Shown piece after piece: positions 44,562 to 53,643 of a stretch of DNA of 64,000 nucleotides (its first letter is position 1; each line of letters begins with the position of its first letter). A model generated the notes under the pieces. That model was given only the letters and a program-made list of their open reading frames with translations, ran no database searches and was not told the DNA's origin. The position numbers and the translations under genes were made by a program. The stretch lies in contig NZ_JAUSTW010000003.1 in assembly GCF_030813055.1 (NCBI RefSeq), positions 629,910 through 693,909 on the forward strand, read 5' to 3'. Source of the DNA: Neobacillus ginsengisoli. GTDB lineage: Bacteria; Bacillota; Bacilli; Bacillales_B; DSM-18226.

Positions 44562-45149
44562 CTAACCGTCTACTTTTTTAAAATAACGATAAATCTTTTC
44601 TAGTTTTTTAGTTTGTTTTCCCTTTGGATTTTCCATATTACCAAATTCAAAAAACTTCACGTTTTTGATTCCTACAAAATTAAATAAGGCTTTTTTCATT
44701 AATATTTTATGCGAATTATTTAACCAGAGAAGTGGATAATTTGTAGGTCCTTTCATGGTGGACACACATACAACTGACTTTCCTTTCAATAGACCCTCCG
44801 GTAGAAGTCCCTTCTTATCCTTGTAGGCAAAATTTGCTGCAAATAATTGATCAATGTATCCCATCAGCATTGCAGGAGGCCTTCCCCACCAGATTGGATA
44901 AACAAAGACAATCTTGTCAGCCCAAGTTAGTTGCTTTCTATATTTTTCAAGATGAGGATCACGATACATATCGCGCCTTTGTTTGTGCTCATTAAACACC
45001 AGGAGTGGATTAAATCCCTCTTCATACAAATCTAAGACCTGTAACTCCTTTATATTAGGATTTTCATTACTTCCATTAATGACCTTTTGTAAAAATTCAT
45101 AACATAAACTTTTGTGATTAGGATGTGTGTAAATAACAAGGATTTTCAT
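44562..45149 (-). CDS. Flavodoxin-fold NAD(P)H quinone oxidoreductase
   Basis: Encodes 195 residues. YTHPNHKSLCYEFLQ near 7-21 is the FMN phosphate loop and VYPIWWGRPPAMLMGYIDQLF near 95 is the quinone reductase motif of the MdaB/KefF/YwrO group. Such enzymes reduce quinones by two electrons and protect against electrophiles. It is divergent from a MarR gene with paired inverted operators between, which suggests induction by a reactive compound. Confidence 0.9.
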   Translation of the reverse strand: MKILVIYTHPNHKSLCYEFLQKVINGSNENPNIKELQVLDLYEEGFNPLLVFNEHKQRRDMYRDPHLEKYRKQLTWADKIVFVYPIWWGRPPAMLMGYIDQLFAANFAYKDKKGLLPEGLLKGKSVVCVSTMKGPTNYPLLWLNNSHKILMKKALFNFVGIKNVKFFEFGNMENPKGKQTKKLEKIYRYFKKVDG

Positions 45150-45165
45150 AACGCACCCCTTTTAC

Positions 45166-45220
45166 TTATCATTTGATAACAAAAGAATAGCACCATCTGC
45201 TTTTTATTGTCAAATGATAA
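45166..45220. promoter_or_regulatory. Candidate MarR operators
   Basis: TTATCATTTGATAA (45166-45179) and TTGTCAAATGATAA (45207-45220) are the same motif in opposite orientation within the divergent quinone reductase-marR promoter region. The first is nearly self-complementary. Confidence 0.65.
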
Positions 45221-45269
45221 TTGTATTTTGAAAATAATTTTGTTATCTTCTCAGTACGAGGTGAGAAAT

Positions 45270-45698
45270 ATGGACAAAAAAGCTCTTTTTTTTAAATGTG
45301 TGTCTTTTACAGCTTCGGTTCATCAGGTGACACACGAATTAACACAAAACGCCAAATCTGATTCCATCACGCAAGTTCAATATAAAATTCTTGAGTATAT
45401 AACCGTTAGTCAACCTGTTACCCTTAGTGATATAAGTGAGTGTCTGCATATATCAATGCCAAATACTAGCCGTGAGTTGAAAAAATTAAGTGAAAAAAAT
45501 TTAATTGAAAAAATAGGCGATACCGAAGATCGACGAAAACAATACATTCGTCTCTCTAAAGAAGGAGAAACCATGATGAACGCAGCCTTTGCATCTATAG
45601 AGTCTCGTTTCTTAAATCGAATAAACAATGCTTCGAAAGAGGATTTAGTGGATATTGACCGCGCCCTAGATATTCTTCAGACAAAACTATTTTATTAA
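45270..45698 (+). CDS. MarR-family transcriptional regulator
   Basis: Encodes 142 residues. A winged helix (about 35-105) contains VTLSDISECLHISMPNTSRELKKL and the wing EDRRKQYIRLS. ATG 45270 has GAGGTG about 6-7 nt upstream; the in-frame extension to 45207 would start inside the operator. It is divergent from the quinone reductase and probably represses it and itself. Ligand unknown; a single cysteine at position 10 could sense oxidants. Confidence 0.88.
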   Translation: MDKKALFFKCVSFTASVHQVTHELTQNAKSDSITQVQYKILEYITVSQPVTLSDISECLHISMPNTSRELKKLSEKNLIEKIGDTEDRRKQYIRLSKEGETMMNAAFASIESRFLNRINNASKEDLVDIDRALDILQTKLFY

Positions 45699-45850
45699 GA
45701 GCTGTTTTCGCAAGAATAGGCTAAACACACGTATTTATCTATGCTATAGCGCTCTTTTCCTTAACGAACTATTCCAAATTAGTAACTGCTCTTGGGAAAA
45801 ATGTTAAAACGAATCTTACTTTTGATCAGATAATGGACATTCAGTTAACT

Positions 45851-45890
45851 TAAATAAAAATAAGGCCCTATCGGCATTACTGTAGGACCT
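45851..45890. repeat. Dispersed repeat TAAATAAAAATAAGGCCCTA
   Basis: This 20-mer followed by YCGKCATTAC occurs here and at 53553-53582. Each forms a weak hairpin (AGGCCCTA against TAGGACCT or TAGAGCTT). It may be a degenerate terminator. Confidence 0.5.
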
Positions 45891-45976
45891 GTTACCCTCT
45901 ACTGCATCTCTTTTTAATTTTCCATACGAGTAGTGAACAGTTCTCCACATGTTGGGATTACTGATACAAATAAACT

Positions 45977-46440
45977 CTATAGCACTTTGCTTAAGAAAGC
46001 TTTGGTCCGTTCGTGCTGCGGGTTGCCGAACAATGCATTCGGTTCATTTTCTTCGACAATATAACCGCGCCGTCCATAAAGATTACCCGGTCCCCCACTT
46101 CCCTGGCAAAGCCCATTTCATGAGTCACAACTACCATGGTCATACCTTCTTTAGCCAGCTGTTTCATTACCTCTAAAACATCGCCTACCATTTCAGGATC
46201 AAGTGCGGAAGTCGGCTCGTCAAATAACATAATTTTTGGATTCATTGCAAGTGCCCTCGCAATCGCAACCCGCTGTTTTTGACCCCCGGATAGTTCGTCC
46301 GGATAACTATTTGCTTTTTCCTTTAGTCCCACTTTATCAAGCAGTTCCAGCGCTATTTTTTCCGCTTCTGATTTCTCCGTACCGCGAATTTTTATTGGTC
46401 CTAGAGTAATGTTCTCTAAAACGGTTTTATGAGGAATTTT
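45977..46440 (-). pseudogene. Amino-acid ABC transporter ATPase relic (GlnQ type)
   Basis: The fragment starts at PHKTVLENI, after the Walker A motif, and contains the signature [16 protein letters not shown], Walker [14 protein letters not shown] and THEMGFA. After VIFMDG a one-base change shifts the frame; the true C-terminus ([13 protein letters not shown], ending SKVL) follows in the other frame to 45977. So both the nucleotide-binding N-terminus and the frame are lost. No permease or binding-protein gene remains nearby. Confidence 0.87.
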
Positions 46441-46455
46441 AGTATATTCATTCAT

Positions 46456-46847
46456 TTTGATATAAAAATTTTAAATATCTAAATATTTAAAATACTAAAA
46501 TAGTTAAAGATACCCCTAGAGATCATTCGAAAAAGTTTGTAAATCATTTTCGCAAAAAAGGATCTTGTTATACTAAAATAGCATTAACATTCAATAAACA
46601 TAAATAACTATTAGTAGTTTAAAAGAACTGTATTCTCTTAAAAATACTTGATTCCAATTTGGATATTTTCTATTTTGATGGTTCGGTTTGACTATTCTCA
46701 TAAGCGAAAATCTCTCCTTTTTAAATAGGTAATTTGTCCAACATATTCAATTTTCGACTATTTATGACAAATACGGACAGAAACCTATATAGACTGACGA
46801 ATATTACATATGGGGATATATTTGTTATGGCCTATATTTAGTAAAAA
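46456..46847. other. Intergenic, nothing recognised
   Basis: AT-rich DNA between the GlnQ relic and the LysM protein gene. It must hold the latter's promoter, but I see no distinct operator, repeat or structured leader. Confidence 0.5.
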
Positions 46848-47996
46848 ATGGATTTAAGTGAAAACCATAACATATACCCATCAATAAATGAACGTATTAC
46901 TTTACACCATAATGGGGGAGCAGGAGAATTGGTTATTACTACGAAAGAAATTTTTGCAAATGGAGAATTAGCACTAAGAAGGAAAGAAACTCACGGTAAA
47001 AGCAAGCAAACAAAAAGTGTCCCGGTTTTCACTACAAGGATGGAAAAACGCGACTATTATAACGAAAATTATTTCACTATTCGAAATGTATTAGATATTA
47101 AAGGATTCCTAAAAGATATTCGTGATAATTGGGATACATATGTTTCACAGGTTCACAAGTGGATTCAAATAAATCCAGTAAAAAAACTTGTCGTGACTGG
47201 CATTTTTACCATAGTTCTTGGCTTTTTAGGAAGCAGTGCGAATGCAGAATCATTTATTCAAGAATATACGTACCAGGTTAAAAGTGGTGAAACAATTGAA
47301 CATATCGCTGCGGAACATGGTGTTACAGCACAAGAAATATTAGATGCCAACGGGATATCTTCCATTAACGGTAAAAAAATCCTTTTACCAAAAGTAAACG
47401 ACAGAACGGTTACCGCCACAATACTAAATATTCGGTCTCAACCAAACACTGAAAGTAGTATTATTGGAAAAGTTAAAAAAGGCGATGTTGTTAAAGTTGC
47501 ATACGTAGAAAACGGATGGGCCGGCATTCTGATTAATGGAAGAGTTTGTTTTGTAAGTGATACATATTTAACAAATAACGAACCACTTAAAACACAAAAT
47601 GGGGCAGTTAAAGACAACAGCACAAACACAAGTTCATCTGTGTATGTGATTAAGAAGGGTGATACGTTTACAAAAATCGGTAAAGCACTAGGTATCCCTG
47701 TCGCTTCCATTCAAGACCTAAATCCAACAGTAGACTCTTTCAAGTTGAAAATAGGACAACAAATCAAAATCCCTGCCATGACTGCAGCTGATACAAATGA
47801 CATAAAAGTAACAGCTCAAATAGGAGGGGTAGACCCTCATGGAACTTTTCGTTTTATCACGTCTGATGGTAAAACGTATGCTGCAAAAGCATCTGGCAAC
47901 ATGTTAAATGAATTATTTGAACTAGAAGGAAAAAAAGTAACACTAACCCTTCAAGGAAAAAGGGGTCAACAAATGACCTTAATTTCTCTCACATAA
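46848..47996 (+). CDS. LysM-SH3b-LysM cell-wall-binding protein
   Basis: Encodes 382 residues. An unusual ~110-residue polar N-terminus precedes one hydrophobic segment (about 113-133, VVTGIFTIVLGFLGSSANA). Outside lie LysM (about 140-182; YQVKSGETIEHIAAEHGV), SH3b (188-245; LNIRSQPNTESSIIGKVKKG), a second LysM (266-310; YVIKKGDTFTKIGKALGI) and a small C-terminal beta domain. No catalytic domain is visible, so it is a wall-binding or scaffold protein. The first ATG lacks a clear ribosome site and the true start could be later. It heads the cell-envelope block. Confidence 0.8.
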   Translation: MDLSENHNIYPSINERITLHHNGGAGELVITTKEIFANGELALRRKETHGKSKQTKSVPVFTTRMEKRDYYNENYFTIRNVLDIKGFLKDIRDNWDTYVSQVHKWIQINPVKKLVVTGIFTIVLGFLGSSANAESFIQEYTYQVKSGETIEHIAAEHGVTAQEILDANGISSINGKKILLPKVNDRTVTATILNIRSQPNTESSIIGKVKKGDVVKVAYVENGWAGILINGRVCFVSDTYLTNNEPLKTQNGAVKDNSTNTSSSVYVIKKGDTFTKIGKALGIPVASIQDLNPTVDSFKLKIGQQIKIPAMTAADTNDIKVTAQIGGVDPHGTFRFITSDGKTYAAKASGNMLNELFELEGKKVTLTLQGKRGQQMTLISLT

Positions 47997-48233
47997 ATTT
48001 TATCAATCGAACGAGTAGCCTCCATGTGGGGCTTTTTGTTTGTTCAAGTAATAGTATCATTCTTCCTCATTAATCGATAAAAAATCTATCAAACTATGGA
48101 AATTCAGCATGATTAATCCTTTTTCTACATATTTTTCATTTTTTGGGTGTGTTGCAAAAAAAGAAATGCTAAAATTAGGATTAATATACTAGTTAATAGT
48201 GTTCATTATTAATAGATTATTAAGGAGATAGTG

Positions 48234-50483
48234 ATGAAAAAAGTAATTCTACCTACGATTTGTTTTGCTGTTTTATCAACAACTGCCTTTGAAAAAGCTG
48301 TTTTTGCTGAAAATCCCAAGTCACTAACTACTATCGTTAGTAATCACTCAGCTTTAAAGACGACAATCCGATATGTCAATGTCTCTACTGGTTCCAGCTT
48401 AAATTTACGTAAAAGTGTTTCTACTAATTCATCCATTGTGGCTAAGCTGGCGAAAGGCGCTCCCGTTACGGTTTACTCTGAAGCCAACGGTTGGGCAAAA
48501 ATTAAGGCTAACGGATTGGATGGGTTTGTTAGTTCTCAGTTTTTATCTGCTTCGAAACCTAGTGTTACCAGTTCCCCGTCCGCAACGACTAACACGGCAC
48601 CCACTGCTAAGCCTACGGCTGCACCTGTGACGACCAAATATGTAAATGTATCTGCCGGATCTAGCCTGAATATGCGCAAGAATGCTTCATCCAATGCATC
48701 CATCATCATCAAACTAAGTAGAGGAATTCCAGTTACGGTATATTCTGAGGAAAAAGGCTGGGCGAGAATTAAGGTATACGGCCAGGAAGGATTCGTTAGC
48801 TCTCAGTATATTACGAAAACGATTCCTAGCTCTGTTTCTTCATCAAATGGCCAGCCTAAGGAGACACCAAGCGTGATCAAATTTGTAAACATCAGCAACG
48901 GGTCTTCCCTAAATATGTATAATAGTGCTTCTTCCAGTAGCTCCGTGATAGCAAAACTAGACAGTGGGGCTCAAGTCATTGTTTACTCCGAGAATAATGG
49001 TTGGACGAACATCAAGGCAAATGGAAAAGATGGCTATGTAAGTTCAAAGTTCCTATCTTCATCAAAACCAACCACAAAAACGGCATCCGAAACAATCACA
49101 ACAAAATATGTCAATATAAGCCCAAAATCCAGCCTTACTATGCGTAACAATCCGTCTCCTAGCGCCTCCATTATGGTCCAACTGGCAAGAGGTGTTCAAG
49201 TTTCTGTGTATTCTGAGGAAAATGGCTGGACAAAAATAAAAGTTTACAATCAATTCGGCTATGTTTCCTCAGAATATCTCTCGGCCACAAAACCCGGTAC
49301 GATCGATACCGATACGAACATGAATACATCCAAGACAGAAACAGTTTTAAAATTTGTCAATGTCAACTCCGGCTCTAATCTTAATATGCGTTCAGAAGCA
49401 GCTGACACATCCAGTGTTTTGGCTCAACTATCTTCTGGAACCGTCGTTACTGTTTTAGATGAAAAAAATGGCTGGTCGAGAGTTACAGCTAATGGAAGGA
49501 CCGGGTATGTCCACTCTGAATACCTTGCCATAAAGGCACCGGCCACTGTAAAAAAGGACATTAATTATACATATGAGAATTTAAATATGACATTAAATGA
49601 AATGACAGCTATACAATATCATAGTGGGCCGCAAACTGATAAACAATATCATACCTATCTGCGTGAAGACGCATTAATCGTAAATAACCCTTCGAACCCT
49701 GTCAGCGGGATTGTTAAAGGGTCCGGTTGGAATATCCGCGGCGGGGCCGGAACGGATTATTGGACTGTTGGAACAGTGAATGGAGGAGAACATCTACAAA
49801 TATTATCAAAAAAATTAGGATCAGATGGACATTATTGGTTTGAAGTTAATTACGAGAAAAGCTGGGTTAATGCAAGCCCTGATGACACAAAGTATTATTT
49901 AGATCCCCATAATTTTGTTAAGAGCTCAGTAGATTCGTACCAATTTCTTAAACTATCTCAAACTACTAATTTAGACTCGAAGGAAGTAAATAAGAAGATA
50001 CTTTCAGGTAAAGGAATATTGGAAGGACATGCCTCTACTTTTATTTATGCAGCTGAAAAATATGGGATAAATGAAATGTATCTCATTTCGCACGCATTGC
50101 TAGAAACCGGTAACGGCACCTCTCAATTAGCAAATGGAATCCAATTAAACGGGAAGACCGTTTATAATATGTATGGAATTGGTGCCTATGATAATTCCGC
50201 CTTAACAAGCGGTGTCCAATACGCCTATAATGCGGGATGGTTTACACCAGAAGATGCTATTATAGGCGGAGCAAAATTTATTGCACAGGGATACATAGAT
50301 GCCGGGCAAGATACTCTTTATAAAATGAGATGGAATCCCAGTATGGCCGCAACAGCAGGATACGCTACCCATCAATATGCAACAGATATCGGATGGGCTG
50401 CAAAGCAAGTAAAACAAATCTATAATTTATACACCCTTTTAGATTCCTACCAACTTACATTGGACATTCCTCAATATAAGTAA
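48234..50483 (+). CDS. Secreted N-acetylglucosaminidase with SH3b repeats (LytD-like)
   Basis: Encodes 749 residues. A signal peptide (1-25, ..AVFA) is followed by five bacterial SH3 domains of about 60 residues joined by Ser/Thr/Pro linkers, each opening with a variant of KYVNVSxGSSLNMR. A sixth SH3-like segment (about 500-560) precedes the C-terminal glucosaminidase domain, where Glu624 in SHALLETGNGTSQLA is the likely catalytic acid. It should cleave peptidoglycan between GlcNAc and MurNAc. ATG 48234 has AAGGAG 6 nt upstream; the adjacent GTG at 48231 is less well spaced. Confidence 0.92.
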   Translation: MKKVILPTICFAVLSTTAFEKAVFAENPKSLTTIVSNHSALKTTIRYVNVSTGSSLNLRKSVSTNSSIVAKLAKGAPVTVYSEANGWAKIKANGLDGFVSSQFLSASKPSVTSSPSATTNTAPTAKPTAAPVTTKYVNVSAGSSLNMRKNASSNASIIIKLSRGIPVTVYSEEKGWARIKVYGQEGFVSSQYITKTIPSSVSSSNGQPKETPSVIKFVNISNGSSLNMYNSASSSSSVIAKLDSGAQVIVYSENNGWTNIKANGKDGYVSSKFLSSSKPTTKTASETITTKYVNISPKSSLTMRNNPSPSASIMVQLARGVQVSVYSEENGWTKIKVYNQFGYVSSEYLSATKPGTIDTDTNMNTSKTETVLKFVNVNSGSNLNMRSEAADTSSVLAQLSSGTVVTVLDEKNGWSRVTANGRTGYVHSEYLAIKAPATVKKDINYTYENLNMTLNEMTAIQYHSGPQTDKQYHTYLREDALIVNNPSNPVSGIVKGSGWNIRGGAGTDYWTVGTVNGGEHLQILSKKLGSDGHYWFEVNYEKSWVNASPDDTKYYLDPHNFVKSSVDSYQFLKLSQTTNLDSKEVNKKILSGKGILEGHASTFIYAAEKYGINEMYLISHALLETGNGTSQLANGIQLNGKTVYNMYGIGAYDNSALTSGVQYAYNAGWFTPEDAIIGGAKFIAQGYIDAGQDTLYKMRWNPSMAATAGYATHQYATDIGWAAKQVKQIYNLYTLLDSYQLTLDIPQYK

Positions 50484-50489
50484 AGAAAA

Positions 50490-50526
50490 AAGAACCAACC
50501 TGAGTCATCATTCAGGTTGGTTCTTA
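50490..50526 (+). terminator. Terminator of the glucosaminidase gene
   Basis: AAGAACCAACCTGA (50490-50503) / TCAGGTTGGTTCTT (50512-50525), 14 bp perfect. Confidence 0.85.
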
Positions 50527-50562
50527 GATAAATAACTAAATTATTACAATCAACCTTTAATA

Positions 50563-50600
50563 CATCTTTGGCAAAACAGCTTGATGTTTTGCCAAAGATG
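50563..50600. repeat. Perfect 16-bp inverted repeat
   Basis: CATCTTTGGCAAAACA (50563-50578) and TGTTTTGCCAAAGATG (50585-50600), 6-base loop, no T-run. Not linked to a recognisable gene. Confidence 0.75.
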
Positions 50601-50869
50601 GCCCACTTCTATATTATTTTTTATAAAAACACGGCGATTTAACTTCCCCCTTTTCTCCAACTGACTCTCGGGAAAATCCATCCTAATCATTAAGTGTTCA
50701 TTTTGTTCGTATCCCATTAATCGCTCCAGCACTTTTTCCTAATCATCCTTCTCTTTTATAAAAATCATATAAAAACTAAATAAAAATGTAAAAAACGTCC
50801 TCAAAAATCACTTTTAATGTAAAAAAGATTGCTTTTTAGTCAATATTCTGATGAAAAGTGATTTTGTGT

Positions 50870-51035
50870 GGTTCGATAAAATGAGCCATTCCATATATGG
50901 TAGAGGTACCCGGGTATACAGGGCAATGCATGCTTTCAGAAGTAGCTCAACAATATAAACCGATGAATCATCTGGCGGCGGCTTCACCTATATTAAGCGG
51001 TTCACACGGGCGGTTTTTTATTTTAATAAACTAGT
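50870..51035 (+). other. GC-richer leader of the GH25 gene, possible structured RNA
   Basis: This stretch has blocks GGTACCCGGGTATACAGGG, GCAATGCATGC and TCTGGCGGCGGC inside AT-rich DNA, and ends with GGGCGGTTTTTTATTTT just before the GH25 ribosome site. Base content and the T-run suggest a transcribed leader. I could not match it to a riboswitch class I know. Confidence 0.4.
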
Positions 51036-51054
51036 ATAAAAGGAGGCGATTTTG

Positions 51055-51924
51055 ATGACTCAATTAAAAGGAATCGACGTATCACACTGGCAGGGTGCTA
51101 TTGACTGGGGGAAAGTAAAAGGTGATGGAGTAGAGTTTGCATTTATTAAGGCAACGCAAGGGACAAATTATGACGAGGTATCCTATTTTAAAGAAAATGT
51201 ACCGAAAGCACTTGCGGCCGGGATCCATGTCGGCGCCTATCATTATGGAACCTTCGGAACCGCGGCTGAAGCTAAAGCGGAAGCTGCCTATTTCCTTAGC
51301 GTAATCAAAGGTTTTACCCTTGAATATCCTCTTGTTCTTGATTTAGAGGAAAATAAGAAAGGAATGAGCAATACTCAGCTTACCGATGCTGCTATTGCTT
51401 TTCTTAAAGCACTTGAAAATGCAGGTTATTTCGCTATGCTGTACACAGGTAAAACCTTCTTAGAAACACAGCTTGATGAAAGTCGATTGACTTCCTATTC
51501 AAAATGGATAGCCCGTTATAACAACGAACTAGGTAGAAGTGCAGATATGTGGCAATTTACATCATCCGGAAAAGTCAACGGTATTTCTGGAAATGTTGAT
51601 TTGAACTGGGCATACCGTGATTTTACAGCAGTAATTAGAGGGATGAATAAAACAACTGCTTCACAACCGGCAGCGGCACAACAACCAAAAAAGGAGTACG
51701 CCTATTTCCCTCCTAACGCAGGTACATGGAGAGTATATCCTTTAAACAAAGCTCCAACAGCAGGAAATGAAGTAGGAGCGATCAACCCTACTAAGTTTGG
51801 CGGTCTTGAATATGAAATTTTAGCGAGACCTTACCCGAATGTCGCAACAATTCAGACATCGGACTTTGGGAAGGTAAATATTTATATTGGAGCAGACTCT
51901 AAAGCTCAAGTAAGAGTTCGATAA
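51055..51924 (+). CDS. GH25 muramidase (lysozyme) with C-terminal wall-binding domain
   Basis: Encodes 289 residues. The GH25 domain (1-190) shows GIDVSHWQGAIDW with Asp8, FAFIKATQGTNY, GAYHYGTF and the catalytic pair Asp96/Glu98 in VLDLEEN. A Q/A-rich linker leads to an SH3-like C-terminal domain (about 215-289). It hydrolyses the MurNAc-GlcNAc bond. No signal peptide is present, as in phage endolysins, so release would need a holin, lysis or another route; a phage origin is possible. ATG 51055 is 8 nt after AGGAGG. Confidence 0.92.
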   Translation: MTQLKGIDVSHWQGAIDWGKVKGDGVEFAFIKATQGTNYDEVSYFKENVPKALAAGIHVGAYHYGTFGTAAEAKAEAAYFLSVIKGFTLEYPLVLDLEENKKGMSNTQLTDAAIAFLKALENAGYFAMLYTGKTFLETQLDESRLTSYSKWIARYNNELGRSADMWQFTSSGKVNGISGNVDLNWAYRDFTAVIRGMNKTTASQPAAAQQPKKEYAYFPPNAGTWRVYPLNKAPTAGNEVGAINPTKFGGLEYEILARPYPNVATIQTSDFGKVNIYIGADSKAQVRVR

Positions 51925-51927
51925 TAA

Positions 51928-51958
51928 CAAAGCCTTTCTACTAGAAAGGGCTTTGAAT
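51928..51958 (+). terminator. Hairpin after the GH25 gene
   Basis: CAAAGCCTTTCT / AGAAAGGGCTTTG; short T content. A second, stronger terminator follows at 52056. Confidence 0.65.
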
Positions 51959-52055
51959 GTTATTATAAAAGCTGAACGGAATTTTATCCATTCAGCTTTC
52001 ATTTTTATTGTTTCAACTCTAATTGAAAAAGAAAAGGAAACCAACAGTTAGATTT

Positions 52056-52080
52056 AGCATCCTTCCAGGGTGCTTTTTTT
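52056..52080 (+). terminator. Terminator AGCATCC/GGGTGCT
   Basis: Short stem 52056-52074 followed by seven T; ends transcripts before the amidase gene. Confidence 0.75.
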
Positions 52081-52236
52081 ATGAGCATAACTGCACTTAT
52101 GTAGCGCATTTCATTTAAATAAAAACCTCTCCCGGTATTATAAAGTCTTTTTAGTTTAAGGAGGAATATAGATTATATTTTGATAGAAACTTGTCCATAC
52201 TAGTTTTAAAGTTTAAAAAAGATGGAGGTTACTAAC

Positions 52237-53217
52237 GTGATAACAACCAAAATGAAGAATTTAAGCCTTATTAATGTGCTGGTTATCCTTATTGTTATGG
52301 TAGTGCCCTTACTCGAAATGGATCAAACTGCTTATGCTAATACGTCTTCTTCTTCTCAGGCTACGGTAATTGCACCAAATCTTAATGTGCGGGAAGCTTC
52401 AGACATTTCGAGTAAAATTATTGGCCTAGTTCATCAAGGAGACACGTTTGAAGTCATACAGACAAGGAATAATTGGGATCAAATTAAACTATCAAGCAAT
52501 CAAACTGGATGGGTTTACAATGCTTACATAAAAAAGGTGAAGAAATCAGCTGAAAACATAAAAGCAACTGAAGACAATGCTTTAAACATTCGAGAAAATC
52601 CAGGTTATTCTAGTCAAGTTGCAAGTAATTTAAAATTGGAAACAATACTAACCGACCAGGATAGTCAGGGCCCTCTTGAAGGGAAAACCATTGTGTTAGA
52701 TCCAGGTCATGGGGGGATGGATGACGGTACAACAAGCATTTTTGGAACACCTGAAAAAACATTGAACTTAGCAACAGCCACAGTTGTTAAAAAAAGGCTT
52801 GAAAATGCAGGTGCCAATGTCATTATGACACGGACCAACGATACTTATGTCTCCTTACAACAACGTGCAGATTTCTCAAACAATAACCATGCGGATGCTT
52901 TTATAAGTTTTCATTACAATTGGTCAAATGACCCATCGGTAAATGGATTGACTGACTTTTATTATCAAAAATCAAAAGATAACGCTTTAGCCTCGAATAT
53001 TTTAAATGAGGTTGCCAAAACTACGAGATTAACTAACATTGGAACAAGATTCAATGACTTGAATGTTTTACGAAGTAATTCGCAACCCAGTACACTGATT
53101 GAACTTGGATTTCTTTCAAATAAACAAGATGATTCGGTTGTTGAAAGCACTACTTACCTTGATAACGTAGCTCAAGGGGTTTACCTTGGATTACTTGATT
53201 ATTTTAATCAAGAATAA
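52237..53217 (+). CDS. Secreted N-acetylmuramoyl-L-alanine amidase (Amidase_3) with SH3b
   Basis: Encodes 326 residues. A signal peptide (about 1-35, ..TAYA) leads to one SH3b domain (about 40-100) and a partial second (105-140) that is cut short. The Amidase_3 domain (about 150-322) keeps zinc ligands His158 (LDPGHGG), Glu173 and His226 (SFHYN), and catalytic Glu289 (LIELGFLSN). It removes stem peptides from MurNAc. GTG 52237 lies 8 nt after GGAGG; the earlier ATG 52222 is part of that ribosome site. Confidence 0.92.
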   Translation: MITTKMKNLSLINVLVILIVMVVPLLEMDQTAYANTSSSSQATVIAPNLNVREASDISSKIIGLVHQGDTFEVIQTRNNWDQIKLSSNQTGWVYNAYIKKVKKSAENIKATEDNALNIRENPGYSSQVASNLKLETILTDQDSQGPLEGKTIVLDPGHGGMDDGTTSIFGTPEKTLNLATATVVKKRLENAGANVIMTRTNDTYVSLQQRADFSNNNHADAFISFHYNWSNDPSVNGLTDFYYQKSKDNALASNILNEVAKTTRLTNIGTRFNDLNVLRSNSQPSTLIELGFLSNKQDDSVVESTTYLDNVAQGVYLGLLDYFNQE

Positions 53218-53298
53218 GTAACTATATTTTTGATTAATTCATCCTTTTACTATATATGTATACTACTAGTCGATTTTACATTTAATATCCAAAATAAG

Positions 53299-53332
53299 AA
53301 AGCCCCTCTTTATTTCAAGAAGGGCTTTTAAT
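53299..53332 (+). terminator. Terminator of the amidase gene
   Basis: AAAGCCCCTCTT / AAGAAGGGCTTTT hairpin. Confidence 0.8.
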
Positions 53333-53370
53333 GTTATGGTACGGTTCACCCTAATTTATCTTAAATAAAA

Positions 53371-53552
53371 GCTGTGTTAAAGGCGAATGTGATTTTTTAC
53401 AACTGTTGATTGGAGCGGAGGGCGCTCGACTCCTGCGGGATAGAGAGGTCACGGGAGACCCCGCAGGCGCATTAAGCGCCGAGGAGGCTCTCGGACCTCC
53501 CCGCGGAAAGCGAGCGCCAGGAGCGGAAATCAACAACCAAGTTTAACAGAGC
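53371..53552. repeat. 182-bp inverted-repeat element (MITE-like)
   Basis: Outer arms GCTGTGTTAAA (53371) and TTTAACAGAGC (ending 53551); inner arms GTTGATTGGAGCGG and its counterpart ending GGAAATCAAC at 53534; further nested pairs around GGCGCTCG/CGAGCGCC and CTGCGGG/CCGCAGG. Much more GC-rich than its surroundings. Elements of this wording are widespread in Bacillus-related genomes. It has no coding capacity. A stray outer arm, GGCTCTGTTAAAC, occurs at 31404. Confidence 0.8.
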
Positions 53553-53643
53553 CTAAATAAAAATAAGGCCCTACCGTCATTACGATAGAGCTTGGTCTGA
53601 TCCCGTAAAAGATTGATTAAATTACACCAAAGCCAAAACTCTG

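Noticed and set aside
50550..50732. 60-codon minus-strand frame MLERLMGYEQNEHLM..
   Set aside because: Start is a GTG with only a distant AGGA, and the 3' part is the perfect inverted repeat at 50563-50600. Could be a relic but not supported as a gene.
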